A stretch of 64,000 bases of DNA, from contig NZ_AP019860.1 in the NCBI RefSeq assembly GCF_009002475.1, positions 5,656,501-5,720,500 of the forward strand, in the 5' to 3' direction. Numbering within the stretch: position 1 is the stretch's first letter; the number at the start of each line of letters is the position of its first letter. Shown one piece after another: positions 26,456-35,096 of this stretch. The position numbers were made by a program, and so were the translations under genes. Source of the DNA: Candidatus Uabimicrobium amorphum. Its GTDB lineage: Bacteria > Planctomycetota > Uabimicrobiia > Uabimicrobiales > Uabimicrobiaceae. The notes under the pieces were generated by a model. It was given only the letters and a program-made list of their open reading frames with translations. It was not told the DNA's origin and ran no database searches.

Positions 26456-26571
26456 TCATCAATTAACCTTCATTCACTATTGAACCCTTCTAAATACTAG
26501 CGTCGTTGCTCCTTATTCACATAACCTAGAATTTACAATGACTTTAATATTAAATAAACTTTAATTGATGA
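26456..26571. repeat. 116-bp segment bounded by 11-bp inverted repeats
   Basis: TCATCAATTAA at 26456-26466 is the exact inverse of TTAATTGATGA at 26561-26571. The interior is AT-rich with no open frame. It may be a remnant or MITE-like element, or simply a large hairpin. It follows the channel gene directly. Confidence 0.4.
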
Positions 26572-26582
26572 CTAGTCTAGAC

Positions 26583-26610
26583 TGTTCCCGAAATATTCGG
26601 GAACAATAAT
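26583..26610 (+). terminator. Terminator of the aminotransferase-to-channel operon
   Basis: TGTTCCCGAA (26583-26592) and TTCGGGAACA (26596-26605) form a perfect ten-base stem with a three-base loop, followed by ATAATTTT. It lies between the convergent channel gene and the kinase-propeller gene. Confidence 0.65.
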
Positions 26611-26613
26611 TTT

Positions 26614-29600
26614 CTATCTATTTGCCATTACATATAGATAGCCAGCAGTGGTAACCACATAAATTCTACCGTTATGTAATAGAGGTTCAGCAACAATATC
26701 ACCTTTCAAAGGTCGCGATTTACTGTGAATTTTGATTTCGTATTCGTGGCTTTCATCAATGTATTCCTCTTCGAATTCTTCATGTTCATTCTCATATTCA
26801 CCTTCATCGAACAAATGGTTGAGATCAAATATATGCAATTGTGAACCTTGTCGGTTTTGTGCATCGTTTCCGATGTACATATAATTTCTAGTAAAAATAG
26901 GGGATGATCTCGTTGGACCAATATCGCCAAAGCCGATAGGTCGGTTTTCAAAGCGGTCAAGAACTTGAATTATACCTTTACGGTAGAAAATATAAGCGTG
27001 GTCTGCGGAAATTCCTAAAGAAGTTATGGGAGTTGCGGGTTCTTCGTTAAATAACCACTGCTCTTCTAATTTTTGATCGAGACATCCCACATAGCCAGAG
27101 GCATTTGTGAAAAAAAGTAAGTTGTCGTATGCCACGGGGGTGGTTAGGTTCGCATTTCCTATTTTTTTGAAGAGTACGTCATTGCGTTTTTTTAGCGAGT
27201 AGCTAAAAACATGTGGGCTATCGTGTTTGACGATTAACCTATTGTTTAAAATGATAGGTGAAGAAATTACCGCACGTTTTCCGCGGCCATATTTGGTGAC
27301 GACTTCTAGCTTTCCGTTGCGAAGTGCAAGGACATAGATATATCCGTCTCTACAACCGAAATAAATGTTATTTTTGTACACAAGGGGAGAGGTTGTAATT
27401 TGTGTAGGCATTTTGAGGCTATCAATTAATATATCTTTATCTGGGCGGGTCTTGACAGCACAAAAAAAGCTCGGTATTTTTTTACGACGTTTTACCGGAG
27501 CGTTACATGCAAAATACAGAACTCCGTTGTGCCATAATAGGGCAGAACGCTCTTCTTTTATTCTGGCTTTAGCTAGCTTGATTGTCTGCGTAGTAAAATT
27601 TTGTTTTGGTTTCAAAAACGTCTGTTTTATTTCGAGATCGTCTAAGCCGATTTTGAACATGGTTACTTGATTATGTATATACAAACTGCGACCGACAATA
27701 ACAGGTGCTGTTGCAAATGCAAACTTCCCATATAACTTTTCTTTTTTGACAATAGGAGTTGTGACATCGGGTGCGAATGTATGTCCATCGCGACGTATGT
27801 TGCAACGAAACATCTGAGTTTTTGCTGGTTTTTCGTGAGGAGGACCTTCCTGCCATTTTTCCCCTAATGGTGGTTCATGAGGAGGACGTCCATTTCGTCC
27901 ATTTCGTCCGTTCCTACGTTCGCCACGGCGCTTCAAAAAGTCATCCTCCCGCTCACGAAGTTGTCTTTCCCGTTCTTCTGCTATCTTTCGTTGTTTTTCA
28001 CGAAGCAGCCTTTCTCTTTCTTTGGCGTCTTTTTGCTCTTGGGCACGTTTTTTTTCTGCGGCGAGAAGTTGTTCTTTTCTGTCGAGTTCTTCCTTTAATT
28101 TTGCGGCTTTGCGCTCTTGTTCTTCCAACTGTTTTTGGAGTTCTTGTTGCTTGAGTTTTGCTTGCCGTTCTAATTCCAACTGCTCTTGTTTTTTCTTTTC
28201 AGCGAGTTTTTCTTGCTCTGCGCGTTGTGTTTTTTCCTTTTCGATCGCTAACTTGGTCGCTTTGATCTCTCCTTGGAGATTCTCGATGGTTTTTTTCAGA
28301 GATGGGTCGAGTAAAATTCTGTTTTGCGCTTGTAACGTAAGCCACTGTTCCTGTGCTTTACGCAGTGAGCGTTCTTGTATAAGTTTTTGCGCTTGTAAGG
28401 CCGATTTTAATGCGATTGTTTCCACCTCGAACTGCAAGGGGATATTATCGGTCATTTTTTTGAAGTTATCTTCTACACCAGTGTATGAATTTTTAGAGAG
28501 TAATTGGTAGTTGGCACTAAACCATATTTGCCATGCGTCTTCGTCGTCAATTTCATCGTATAAAATTTGTTGCGCTGTATCTACGGCCTTTTGTGAAAAT
28601 CCCTGTTCTAAGTAGTTGGTGGAAGCAGTACGTAATTCTTGTATACGGGAATTTCCACCAAAAGCTAGGGCGCAAATGGCTACTACAACGACTGCCGCAG
28701 CGATCAATGACCATTTTTTGGCAGGAGAACTTGGCTTAGAAAGGCGAATGTTTACATCCTCGCCGCGGATGAACTTGCGAATATCATTGGCAAAAAGCTC
28801 CATTGACGCATAACGATCCTCTTTAGTTTTTTCCAAAGCCTTCAAACATATTTTTTCCAAACTTTCGGGGATACGCGGCTTAATTTGACGTGGAGGAACA
28901 GGTGGGTCGCGCATAATTTTCATTAAAATTTTCATGACACTTTCATCGGCAAAACATGGTTTGCCGGTGATGCAGTGGTAAAGTATCATTCCCAATGAAT
29001 AGACGTCGGTGCGAGAATCAATGTTCTTGCGATCTCCCTCTGCTTGTTCTGGCGACATATAGTGGGGACTACCTATGATCGCCCCCGATTTGGTAAGTCC
29101 CTCTTCATCACCAGCTTCTTGTTTGGCAATGCCGAAATCCATAACAAATGGTTTACCATCTTTCATCATGATGTTGGATGGTTTTAAATCACGGTGTATA
29201 ATTTTTTGGCTATGGCAATAGCTCATTGCCCGGCAAATTTTTTCGATAATCAGCGCGGTTTTCTTGAGTGAAATAGGTTGTTGTTTCAATAGTTTGTCAA
29301 GTGTTTGACCTTCAATGTAATCCATGGTAAAAAAGCATACACCGTTGTCATCTCCATAGTCGTAGAGTTTGATGATGTTTTCGTGATTGAGTTTCGCCAT
29401 GGATTGTGCTTCGGCAAAAAAACGTGTCTTGCGTTCTTGGGTGAGAATGTTACCTATGAGTACTTTTAGGGCGACAATTCTGTTTAACTTTGTGTCTTTT
29501 GCCTTAAAAACCACTCCCATTCCACCACGGCCTAACTCTGAAATGATTTCGTAACGGCCTATTTTTTTGGGAATTTTTTCCTTTGTTACACTTTGATGCA

Positions 29601-29724
29601 TTTTTTCAAGAGTCTCTTGTGCGTCAAGAGTCTCCTGTGCTGCAATATTTTCTTGTGCGTCAAGGGTTTCTTGTGCATTAATAGTTTCTTGTGCAGAGCG
29701 GTCGGTATTATTATTGTCATCCAT
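26614..29724 (-). CDS. Membrane Ser/Thr kinase with coiled coil and PQQ-type beta-propeller
   Basis: This 1036-residue protein has, in order: five six-residue repeats of AQETLD type (about 10-40), a kinase domain at about 57-320 (GRGGMG, VALKVL, HRDLKPSN, DFGIAK, SPEQ), a membrane helix near 340-357, a long Glu/Lys/Gln-rich coiled coil to about 610, a GRNGRNGRPP low-complexity stretch, and a beta-propeller of PQQ/BamB-like repeats to the end (GCRDGYIYVLALRNGK, YVGCLDQKLEEQWLF). The propeller is presumably extracytoplasmic and could sense ligands or cell-wall material. ATG 29724 is used because the repeats begin there; an in-frame ATG at 29805 adds a leader without conserved features. The gene at 30093 encodes a secreted propeller of the same kind. 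Confidence 0.93.
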   Translation of the reverse strand: MDDNNNTDRSAQETINAQETLDAQENIAAQETLDAQETLEKMHQSVTKEKIPKKIGRYEIISELGRGGMGVVFKAKDTKLNRIVALKVLIGNILTQERKTRFFAEAQSMAKLNHENIIKLYDYGDDNGVCFFTMDYIEGQTLDKLLKQQPISLKKTALIIEKICRAMSYCHSQKIIHRDLKPSNIMMKDGKPFVMDFGIAKQEAGDEEGLTKSGAIIGSPHYMSPEQAEGDRKNIDSRTDVYSLGMILYHCITGKPCFADESVMKILMKIMRDPPVPPRQIKPRIPESLEKICLKALEKTKEDRYASMELFANDIRKFIRGEDVNIRLSKPSSPAKKWSLIAAAVVVVAICALAFGGNSRIQELRTASTNYLEQGFSQKAVDTAQQILYDEIDDEDAWQIWFSANYQLLSKNSYTGVEDNFKKMTDNIPLQFEVETIALKSALQAQKLIQERSLRKAQEQWLTLQAQNRILLDPSLKKTIENLQGEIKATKLAIEKEKTQRAEQEKLAEKKKQEQLELERQAKLKQQELQKQLEEQERKAAKLKEELDRKEQLLAAEKKRAQEQKDAKERERLLREKQRKIAEERERQLREREDDFLKRRGERRNGRNGRNGRPPHEPPLGEKWQEGPPHEKPAKTQMFRCNIRRDGHTFAPDVTTPIVKKEKLYGKFAFATAPVIVGRSLYIHNQVTMFKIGLDDLEIKQTFLKPKQNFTTQTIKLAKARIKEERSALLWHNGVLYFACNAPVKRRKKIPSFFCAVKTRPDKDILIDSLKMPTQITTSPLVYKNNIYFGCRDGYIYVLALRNGKLEVVTKYGRGKRAVISSPIILNNRLIVKHDSPHVFSYSLKKRNDVLFKKIGNANLTTPVAYDNLLFFTNASGYVGCLDQKLEEQWLFNEEPATPITSLGISADHAYIFYRKGIIQVLDRFENRPIGFGDIGPTRSSPIFTRNYMYIGNDAQNRQGSQLHIFDLNHLFDEGEYENEHEEFEEEYIDESHEYEIKIHSKSRPLKGDIVAEPLLHNGRIYVVTTAGYLYVMANR

Positions 29725-30092
29725 AAGATTTCTCTTTTCCAACTGGGAAGTTCTTTGGGAAATAATTTTATTTCGTAAATAGGAACACAATAACGGTAAT
29801 GGCAATTACCGTTATACATAGAAGAAGTCTTTCCCATAAAGGTATTGAAGGTTGCTTTTTTGACATTTGATCTCATTTTTCTATTAATATAGTGTACATT
29901 TGTAGTCTTCCTATAAGAATTATAAAAAAAAAAACGTATAAAATACAACAAATGTTTGCGTATGTTTTGCGATAAGCGCAAAATAGTAATGTAGAATGCG
30001 TATTTTTTAGGTTAAGACTACAATGAGAAATGTACCGTACAAGCGGGCGCAAAATTATTAAAATTGAATTTGTCATCTCAAGGAGAAAGCCA
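29725..30092. other. Divergent intergenic region with perfect dyad
   Basis: This AT-rich spacer of 368 bp lies between divergent kinase-propeller and secreted-propeller genes, and no gene is supported in it. A perfect ten-base dyad TAACGGTAAT/ATTACCGTTA with loop GGCA lies at 29791-29814, about 67 bp before the kinase start, and could be an operator or a leader hairpin. On the plus strand TTGACA (29860-29865) and TATTAA (29882-29887) are 16 bp apart, a weak promoter candidate for the 30093 gene. Confidence 0.45.
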
Positions 30093-31181
30093 ATGCCACG
30101 TATTTTAATTTTTTTTTCACTGTGTATAACGATCTTTGCACAAACAGATAACTGGCCGATGCAACATCGCGATGCGCAGTCAAGTGGAATTTCACAAAGC
30201 ACACTTGCCGATACTTTAGAAGAAAAATGGGTTTTTGAAGTCGAAGAGGGAGTCAAATCAACTGCGGCAATTGTCAATGGTAAGGTGTATGTCAGCACTG
30301 TCTCAGGAAAGATCATATCTTTGAATCTTACAGATGGCAAAAAAAATTGGGAGTTTAGTACAGAAAGTGTGTTTTCCGCTTCACCGTCCGTCATCGACAA
30401 TGTTGTGTATGTGGGAGACGAAGACGGTGTGCTCTACGCTGTTGAAGCGCAAACCGGTAAAAAGTTATGGACATTTGATGAGTGTGAAGACAAGATTGTT
30501 TCCGGGGTGAATTCATATAAACAGCGTTTAGTTTTTGGTTCGTACGATCATCACTTGTACTGCTTGTCCAAGGATGGTAAATTGGTGTGGAAGGTAGAAA
30601 CCGATGCACCTGTGCATGGCACACCATGTGTCATAGAAGAAAATGCTGTCATTGCCGGATGCGATGGACTAATACGTTTTATCAATATTACCACGGGAAA
30701 AGAAAAGGGCCACGTTGACGGAAAATCATATTTTGCTGCGGCCCCTACGTTTGGTAATGGCAAGGTGGCAATTGGTTCCCTCAACGGTGACTACTATTGT
30801 ATTGATTATGCTCAAATGAAAACAGTGTGGTCGATTGAGAAAAAGGCGGGAAAAGGTGAGTGTTATGCGAGTGCTATTATCGATGGAGATCGCGTTATAT
30901 TTGCTAGTAAAAAAAGACGTCTTTTTGCGGTAGACATAAAAAGTGGCAAAGATATATGGCAATACAAGACGCGAAGTCGTATGGAGACTTCACCAGTGAT
31001 TGTCGGGGAAAAGATCGTTTTTGCCGAATTTTCGGGAAAGATACATTTTTTAAACAGAAAAGACGGCAAGCATCTATGGACATTTGAAACCGGGTCGCGT
31101 ATTTATGCTTCTCCTGCGATTGCGCAAGGATATCTAGTCATAGGGTGTGACGACGGTACTATATATGCTTTAGGGAAGTAG
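30093..31181 (+). CDS. Secreted PQQ-repeat beta-propeller protein
   Basis: This 362-residue protein has a signal peptide (PRILIFFSLCITIFA, cleavage before QTDNW) and seven to eight propeller repeats of the PQQ/BamB type, each with the pattern VYVGDEDGVLYAVEAQTGKK-W or IYALGK. Such propellers serve as binding scaffolds; the residues of true PQQ dehydrogenases are not evident, so no enzyme activity is proposed. ATG 30093 has AAGGAG seven bases upstream; the longer frame from 30030 has no such site and would mask the signal peptide. It resembles the propeller end of the divergent kinase, suggesting a shared origin or pathway. Confidence 0.9.
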   Translation: MPRILIFFSLCITIFAQTDNWPMQHRDAQSSGISQSTLADTLEEKWVFEVEEGVKSTAAIVNGKVYVSTVSGKIISLNLTDGKKNWEFSTESVFSASPSVIDNVVYVGDEDGVLYAVEAQTGKKLWTFDECEDKIVSGVNSYKQRLVFGSYDHHLYCLSKDGKLVWKVETDAPVHGTPCVIEENAVIAGCDGLIRFINITTGKEKGHVDGKSYFAAAPTFGNGKVAIGSLNGDYYCIDYAQMKTVWSIEKKAGKGECYASAIIDGDRVIFASKKRRLFAVDIKSGKDIWQYKTRSRMETSPVIVGEKIVFAEFSGKIHFLNRKDGKHLWTFETGSRIYASPAIAQGYLVIGCDDGTIYALGK

Positions 31182-31212
31182 TCGTTGTGAAAATAATCGC
31201 GAAGATTTTACA

Positions 31213-31650
31213 TCATTTCCAAAAGTTTTTGTGTATTTCTTTGCCGAGATGCTCGCATATCGGCCCTACAATTTCAAATGTGGAGGGAAGCAAATCACGA
31301 CAAGAAACTAAGAACGCGTCTTTGGTGACATCTTGAAGCGCCTGCGCCGAGCATCCATAAACGACTTTGTGGATACCGCTCCAATAAATAGCGCCACTAC
31401 ACATCATACATGGCTCGGTACTCGTGTATAAAATAAAATTACTCAGTTGTGAGCGAGAGTATTTTTTTGCAGCTTTATGTAACAAATTCATTTCCGCGTG
31501 TTTGGTAAAATCACCATCGCTATTTACGGTATTTTGCGCGGTGAGAATAACTTCATCGTTATGAACAAGTAGAGCTCCAAAAGGATGATCACCATCTAGC
31601 ACAGCTTGTTTCGCTAATGCAAAACTTTGCTTAATTAATTTTTCATGCAT
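31213..31650 (-). CDS. Nucleoside/nucleobase deaminase (cytidine deaminase-like)
   Basis: This 145-residue zinc-dependent deaminase has the motifs KHAEMNLLHKA (His ligand and catalytic Glu) and TEPCMMCSGAIYW (two Cys ligands). Length and the PCxxC form fit the guanine deaminase/tRNA-adenosine deaminase/CMP deaminase group. The FGALLVHNDEVI segment and lack of a long N-terminal arm favour a small-molecule nucleobase deaminase such as guanine deaminase, but tRNA-type activity cannot be excluded. ATG 31650 has AAGGAT seven bases upstream. It is convergent with the secreted propeller gene. Confidence 0.88.
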   Translation of the reverse strand: MHEKLIKQSFALAKQAVLDGDHPFGALLVHNDEVILTAQNTVNSDGDFTKHAEMNLLHKAAKKYSRSQLSNFILYTSTEPCMMCSGAIYWSGIHKVVYGCSAQALQDVTKDAFLVSCRDLLPSTFEIVGPICEHLGKEIHKNFWK

Positions 31651-31727
31651 CACATTATCCTTCTACATGCGAAAAATGATAGGTAAAGCATTATTGTAAA
31701 GACTCCAACAACAAAAGAAAGGTAAAA

Positions 31728-33374
31728 ATGAGAATTCTGTTGATTGTGTTAAGTACTTCACTTTGCTGGGCAAATACGATATGGGTCTCGCCGCAAGGTG
31801 GGAAAGTCGTTCATGAAAATAAAGAAATTAAAACCGTAACCCTTGAAGAAGCTTTGGAGCAAAAGACATACTCTTTGCAGCTTTTACCTGGTACATATGC
31901 AAAAAGTTACGTAATCAAGTACGGTGGACAGCCCGATAACCCGGTGGTAATTTATGGTAATGGGGATGTGGTGTTTGATGGCGAAACAAAACCCGGAGAT
32001 AAAGGAGACCCCGCGTTTTTGGTCAATAAAAAACAGTGGGTTGTTTTTGACAATATTTCATTTCGCAACTACTGGAATACGGCGATTCTCATCAAAAATA
32101 GCCGTTATATTACCGTGCGAAATAGCCGTTTTACGGGTGCACGCTGGCCGATATTTGTGCGCGACAAGGAAACGCACCATGTGCTTGTTGAAGATAATCA
32201 TTGGGTTCAAGATCCAAGTGGTAAAGTATGGCACACAATTCCTTGGGCGGAGTCGCACCATGGAGATTATGGATTTCTCAATGGTGCATTACTCGGTGGC
32301 AAAAAAATTCTTGGTAGCGTAGTGTTTCGCCGCAACACGATTCGCTATGCATACAATGGAATTCGCATCGTGGGAAACCGCGAAAAGCACCACATCGACA
32401 ACTTCAATGTGGAAGTATACGACAATACCTTTGAGTACGTTCGCGATAACCCTGTGGAACCAGAAGGAAGTGCTTCCAATTGGTGGATACACCACAATCG
32501 TTTTTATAACTGTTATGCGTTGTTGTCTTTTACCGAAGTCGCCGGTGAAAAATGGTTTGTTTTTCGCAACATTGGTTGGTGGGATGAAGAACCAGGCAAG
32601 GATGGCGGACATACGCGTGGGAAAATATACAAATTTGCGGGAAATGGACCGTATCCACGTGGAGAATTCTGGGCATTTCACAACAGTTGGTATTCGCGTA
32701 GCCCACTTATTATGGGCGGAATCACTCATCATTTTTATCACTACAACAATGCGGTATTTTATACGGGTGAGGTAAACATAATCGAGGGGGCAAACGGAAA
32801 AGAGGATGTCGTTGATGTTCTCCATCCTAGCTATGAACTAGATTATAATATCGCAAACCTAGCCTACCCAAAAAATATTTTGCAGAGCAAACGCGAACAA
32901 CACAGCATTCACGCCGATCCCAAATTTAGCAATGCGCCACAAGGAAAATTTTCTCTAGAGGAGGATAGTCCTGCGATTGACAAGGGTAAGGTGTTGCAGA
33001 TAGGCGATTGGCAAAGTGTTTTCGACGGCAAAGCTCCCGACATGGGCGCGTTTGAAAAAGATAAATGTTTGCCAGGACCGCCATTTTGTTTTATGTCTGA
33101 CAAATACCAAGAACGACCGCGCATTGTACGTTTAGAAATGACAAACAATGATTTGCGCATATGGTTTTCAGTGGTTATGCCTGAAAAAGAGATCGAAGTA
33201 CGTATGGGGGACAACAAGATTACCGCAGTATTGCAAGGGCATAGTTTGAAATGCAAGATCCCTGATGGATTGGGGAAAGAAAACATTTACTTGCCAAAAA
33301 ATCTTTGTGGTACAAATGGGTTGCACATTACCCTGTGGTCTTGTCAGTATAAAAATATTGGGCTTTATGAATAG
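31728..33374 (+). CDS. Secreted right-handed beta-helix protein
   Basis: This 548-residue exported protein has a signal peptide (RILLIVLSTSLCWA) and a parallel beta-helix at about 40-420, seen in stacked turns such as WVVFDNISFRNYWNTAILIKN, YITVRNSRFTGARW and VVFRRNTIRYAYNGIRIVGN. The residues 380-420 part (HADPKFSN... SPAIDKG... DMGAFEKD) is typical of pectate-lyase-like/DUF1565 proteins. The last 90 residues form a small beta domain. Such proteins bind or cleave polysaccharides; catalytic residues cannot be assigned. AAAGG stands near the ATG. It is convergent with the LRR gene, 23 bp away. Confidence 0.87.
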   Translation: MRILLIVLSTSLCWANTIWVSPQGGKVVHENKEIKTVTLEEALEQKTYSLQLLPGTYAKSYVIKYGGQPDNPVVIYGNGDVVFDGETKPGDKGDPAFLVNKKQWVVFDNISFRNYWNTAILIKNSRYITVRNSRFTGARWPIFVRDKETHHVLVEDNHWVQDPSGKVWHTIPWAESHHGDYGFLNGALLGGKKILGSVVFRRNTIRYAYNGIRIVGNREKHHIDNFNVEVYDNTFEYVRDNPVEPEGSASNWWIHHNRFYNCYALLSFTEVAGEKWFVFRNIGWWDEEPGKDGGHTRGKIYKFAGNGPYPRGEFWAFHNSWYSRSPLIMGGITHHFYHYNNAVFYTGEVNIIEGANGKEDVVDVLHPSYELDYNIANLAYPKNILQSKREQHSIHADPKFSNAPQGKFSLEEDSPAIDKGKVLQIGDWQSVFDGKAPDMGAFEKDKCLPGPPFCFMSDKYQERPRIVRLEMTNNDLRIWFSVVMPEKEIEVRMGDNKITAVLQGHSLKCKIPDGLGKENIYLPKNLCGTNGLHITLWSCQYKNIGLYE

Positions 33375-33397
33375 TGTTTGTGCATGAATTCGGTATT

Positions 33398-34936
33398 TTA
33401 CCAATAGATTATGCGGTTTGGTAACAGGGCTTGTATTTGCTGTTTTTGTGCATCACTTATTTTATTTCCTTCTAAATCTAGAGTTGTAAGACTTTTGCAT
33501 TGCTGTATTTCCGTAGGTAAAAACCTAATGTTATTATCGCTCAGATCTAATTCTCGGATACTTTCCATGAAATAAATCTCCGGTGGTAAGTGAGTCAGTT
33601 TATTACCACTTAAATGTAATAGAGAAAGATTTTTTAATAAACAAATGGCAGGAGGAAAAGTTGTGATTTTATTTTTAGATAAATCTAAAAACCACAGCTC
33701 TCGATAAAAGTAAAAAGAAGAAGGCAAGTTTTGTATTTTATTGTTTTTTAGATTTAACTCTCTAATACAACAAAAGTGACTTATTTCAGGCAAATTTCTT
33801 ATTTTATTCCTTGCCAGCTCTAGTATATCAAGGTTATTTCGCTGAAAAATGCTATGCGGAAGTTGCGTGATGCGGTTGTCGTTTAAATACAACTCTGTGA
33901 GTGTCCTACAATTTCCGATCTGCGGTGGTAAGGTGGTCATTTGATTGTTATTCAATTCTAAAATATGAAGTTTTTGACAGTTGCCGATCTCCGGCGGTAA
34001 TGCGGTCACCTGATTTTTATTTAACGTTAGTTCTTTGAGATTTTGGCAATTTCCAATCTCTGGTGGTAGAGTGGTAATTTGATTGTTATTCAATTCCAAA
34101 GTGTAAAGTCTTTTGCAGTTCTCAATTTCAGAAGGCAACGCGTTTATTTGATTGTTATTCAATTCTAAAGTATGAAGTTTGTGGCAGTTGCCAATCTCTG
34201 GTGGTAAAGTGGCAATGCGATTGTTGTTTATTTGTAACATATGAAGTTTTTGGCAGTTGCCAATCTCTGGCGGTAACGCGGTAATCCGATTGTTATTCAA
34301 TTTCAAATATATGAGATCTTTATAGTTACCAATCTCCGCAGGCAAAGTGGTAATCCGATTGTTATTCAAATTTAAAACATGAAGATTTTTACACTTACCG
34401 ATTTCCGGTGGTAATGTGCTAATCTGATTTCGTTGTAAACACAAGCGGAAAAGATTTCGACAGTTTCCGATTTCAGGCGGTAAGGCAGTAATCTGGTTAC
34501 CATTTAACTCCAAAGTCCCGAGACCTTTACATTGGCCAATCCCTATGGGGAAAGACGTCATTTTACTGTTTTGAATACTTAGGTACTTCAGATGAGGAAA
34601 ACGACTTATGTCTGGTGGTGTCTTTAAATTCAAATTATCTAAAGTGAGCTGCTCAATTTTTTGTGACAGATATTCTAGATCTTTTTGTGTGATAGGACTG
34701 AGAGATTTATTTTTAATGCTCCATGCAATGGGAATACCGTAACCATTTACAGCATAAATTTTCATGTAACGCAATGAAAACGAGTTTATCTCGTAATTGC
34801 GGAAATGCCGATCGAATCCGTTTTTGGCTTGAAAATATATAACGGCACAACCAATAGTTAGCAAAAGTACCGAAAGTATAATCAATGTTATCATTATAGT
34901 ACCAAATTTGTATGCCCAACTCTTTTTAGTTTCCAT
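33398..34936 (-). CDS. Membrane-anchored leucine-rich repeat protein
   Basis: This 512-residue protein has one N-terminal membrane helix (about 11-34), a 70-residue spacer and 17 tandem LRRs of about 23 residues (consensus LHTLELNNNQITTLPPEIGNC), ending near 505. The central repeats are nearly identical to each other, with a 69-bp DNA period (about 33900-34520), implying recent duplication or gene conversion. The LRR part is expected on the outer side and to bind protein or glycan partners. AAGG is seven bases before ATG 34936. Confidence 0.92.
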   Translation of the reverse strand: METKKSWAYKFGTIMITLIILSVLLLTIGCAVIYFQAKNGFDRHFRNYEINSFSLRYMKIYAVNGYGIPIAWSIKNKSLSPITQKDLEYLSQKIEQLTLDNLNLKTPPDISRFPHLKYLSIQNSKMTSFPIGIGQCKGLGTLELNGNQITALPPEIGNCRNLFRLCLQRNQISTLPPEIGKCKNLHVLNLNNNRITTLPAEIGNYKDLIYLKLNNNRITALPPEIGNCQKLHMLQINNNRIATLPPEIGNCHKLHTLELNNNQINALPSEIENCKRLYTLELNNNQITTLPPEIGNCQNLKELTLNKNQVTALPPEIGNCQKLHILELNNNQMTTLPPQIGNCRTLTELYLNDNRITQLPHSIFQRNNLDILELARNKIRNLPEISHFCCIRELNLKNNKIQNLPSSFYFYRELWFLDLSKNKITTFPPAICLLKNLSLLHLSGNKLTHLPPEIYFMESIRELDLSDNNIRFLPTEIQQCKSLTTLDLEGNKISDAQKQQIQALLPNRIIYW

Positions 34937-35096
34937 TGTGATGCCTTAAAAAAAGTTTTCCTACATTATGTTTTTGTTGTGTGATCGCCGAATATTTACT
35001 AATAGTTAATTATACTCTCTAGAGATAAAAAATGACAACCATTCACAATGAACAATTTGCGGAAAAATTTATGTTACACAATTTGGAGGTTTATAT

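Noticed and set aside
33900..34520. CRISPR-like array because of regular repeats
   Set aside because: The 69-bp period is an in-frame LRR code with no spacer/repeat distinction; no cas genes are present.
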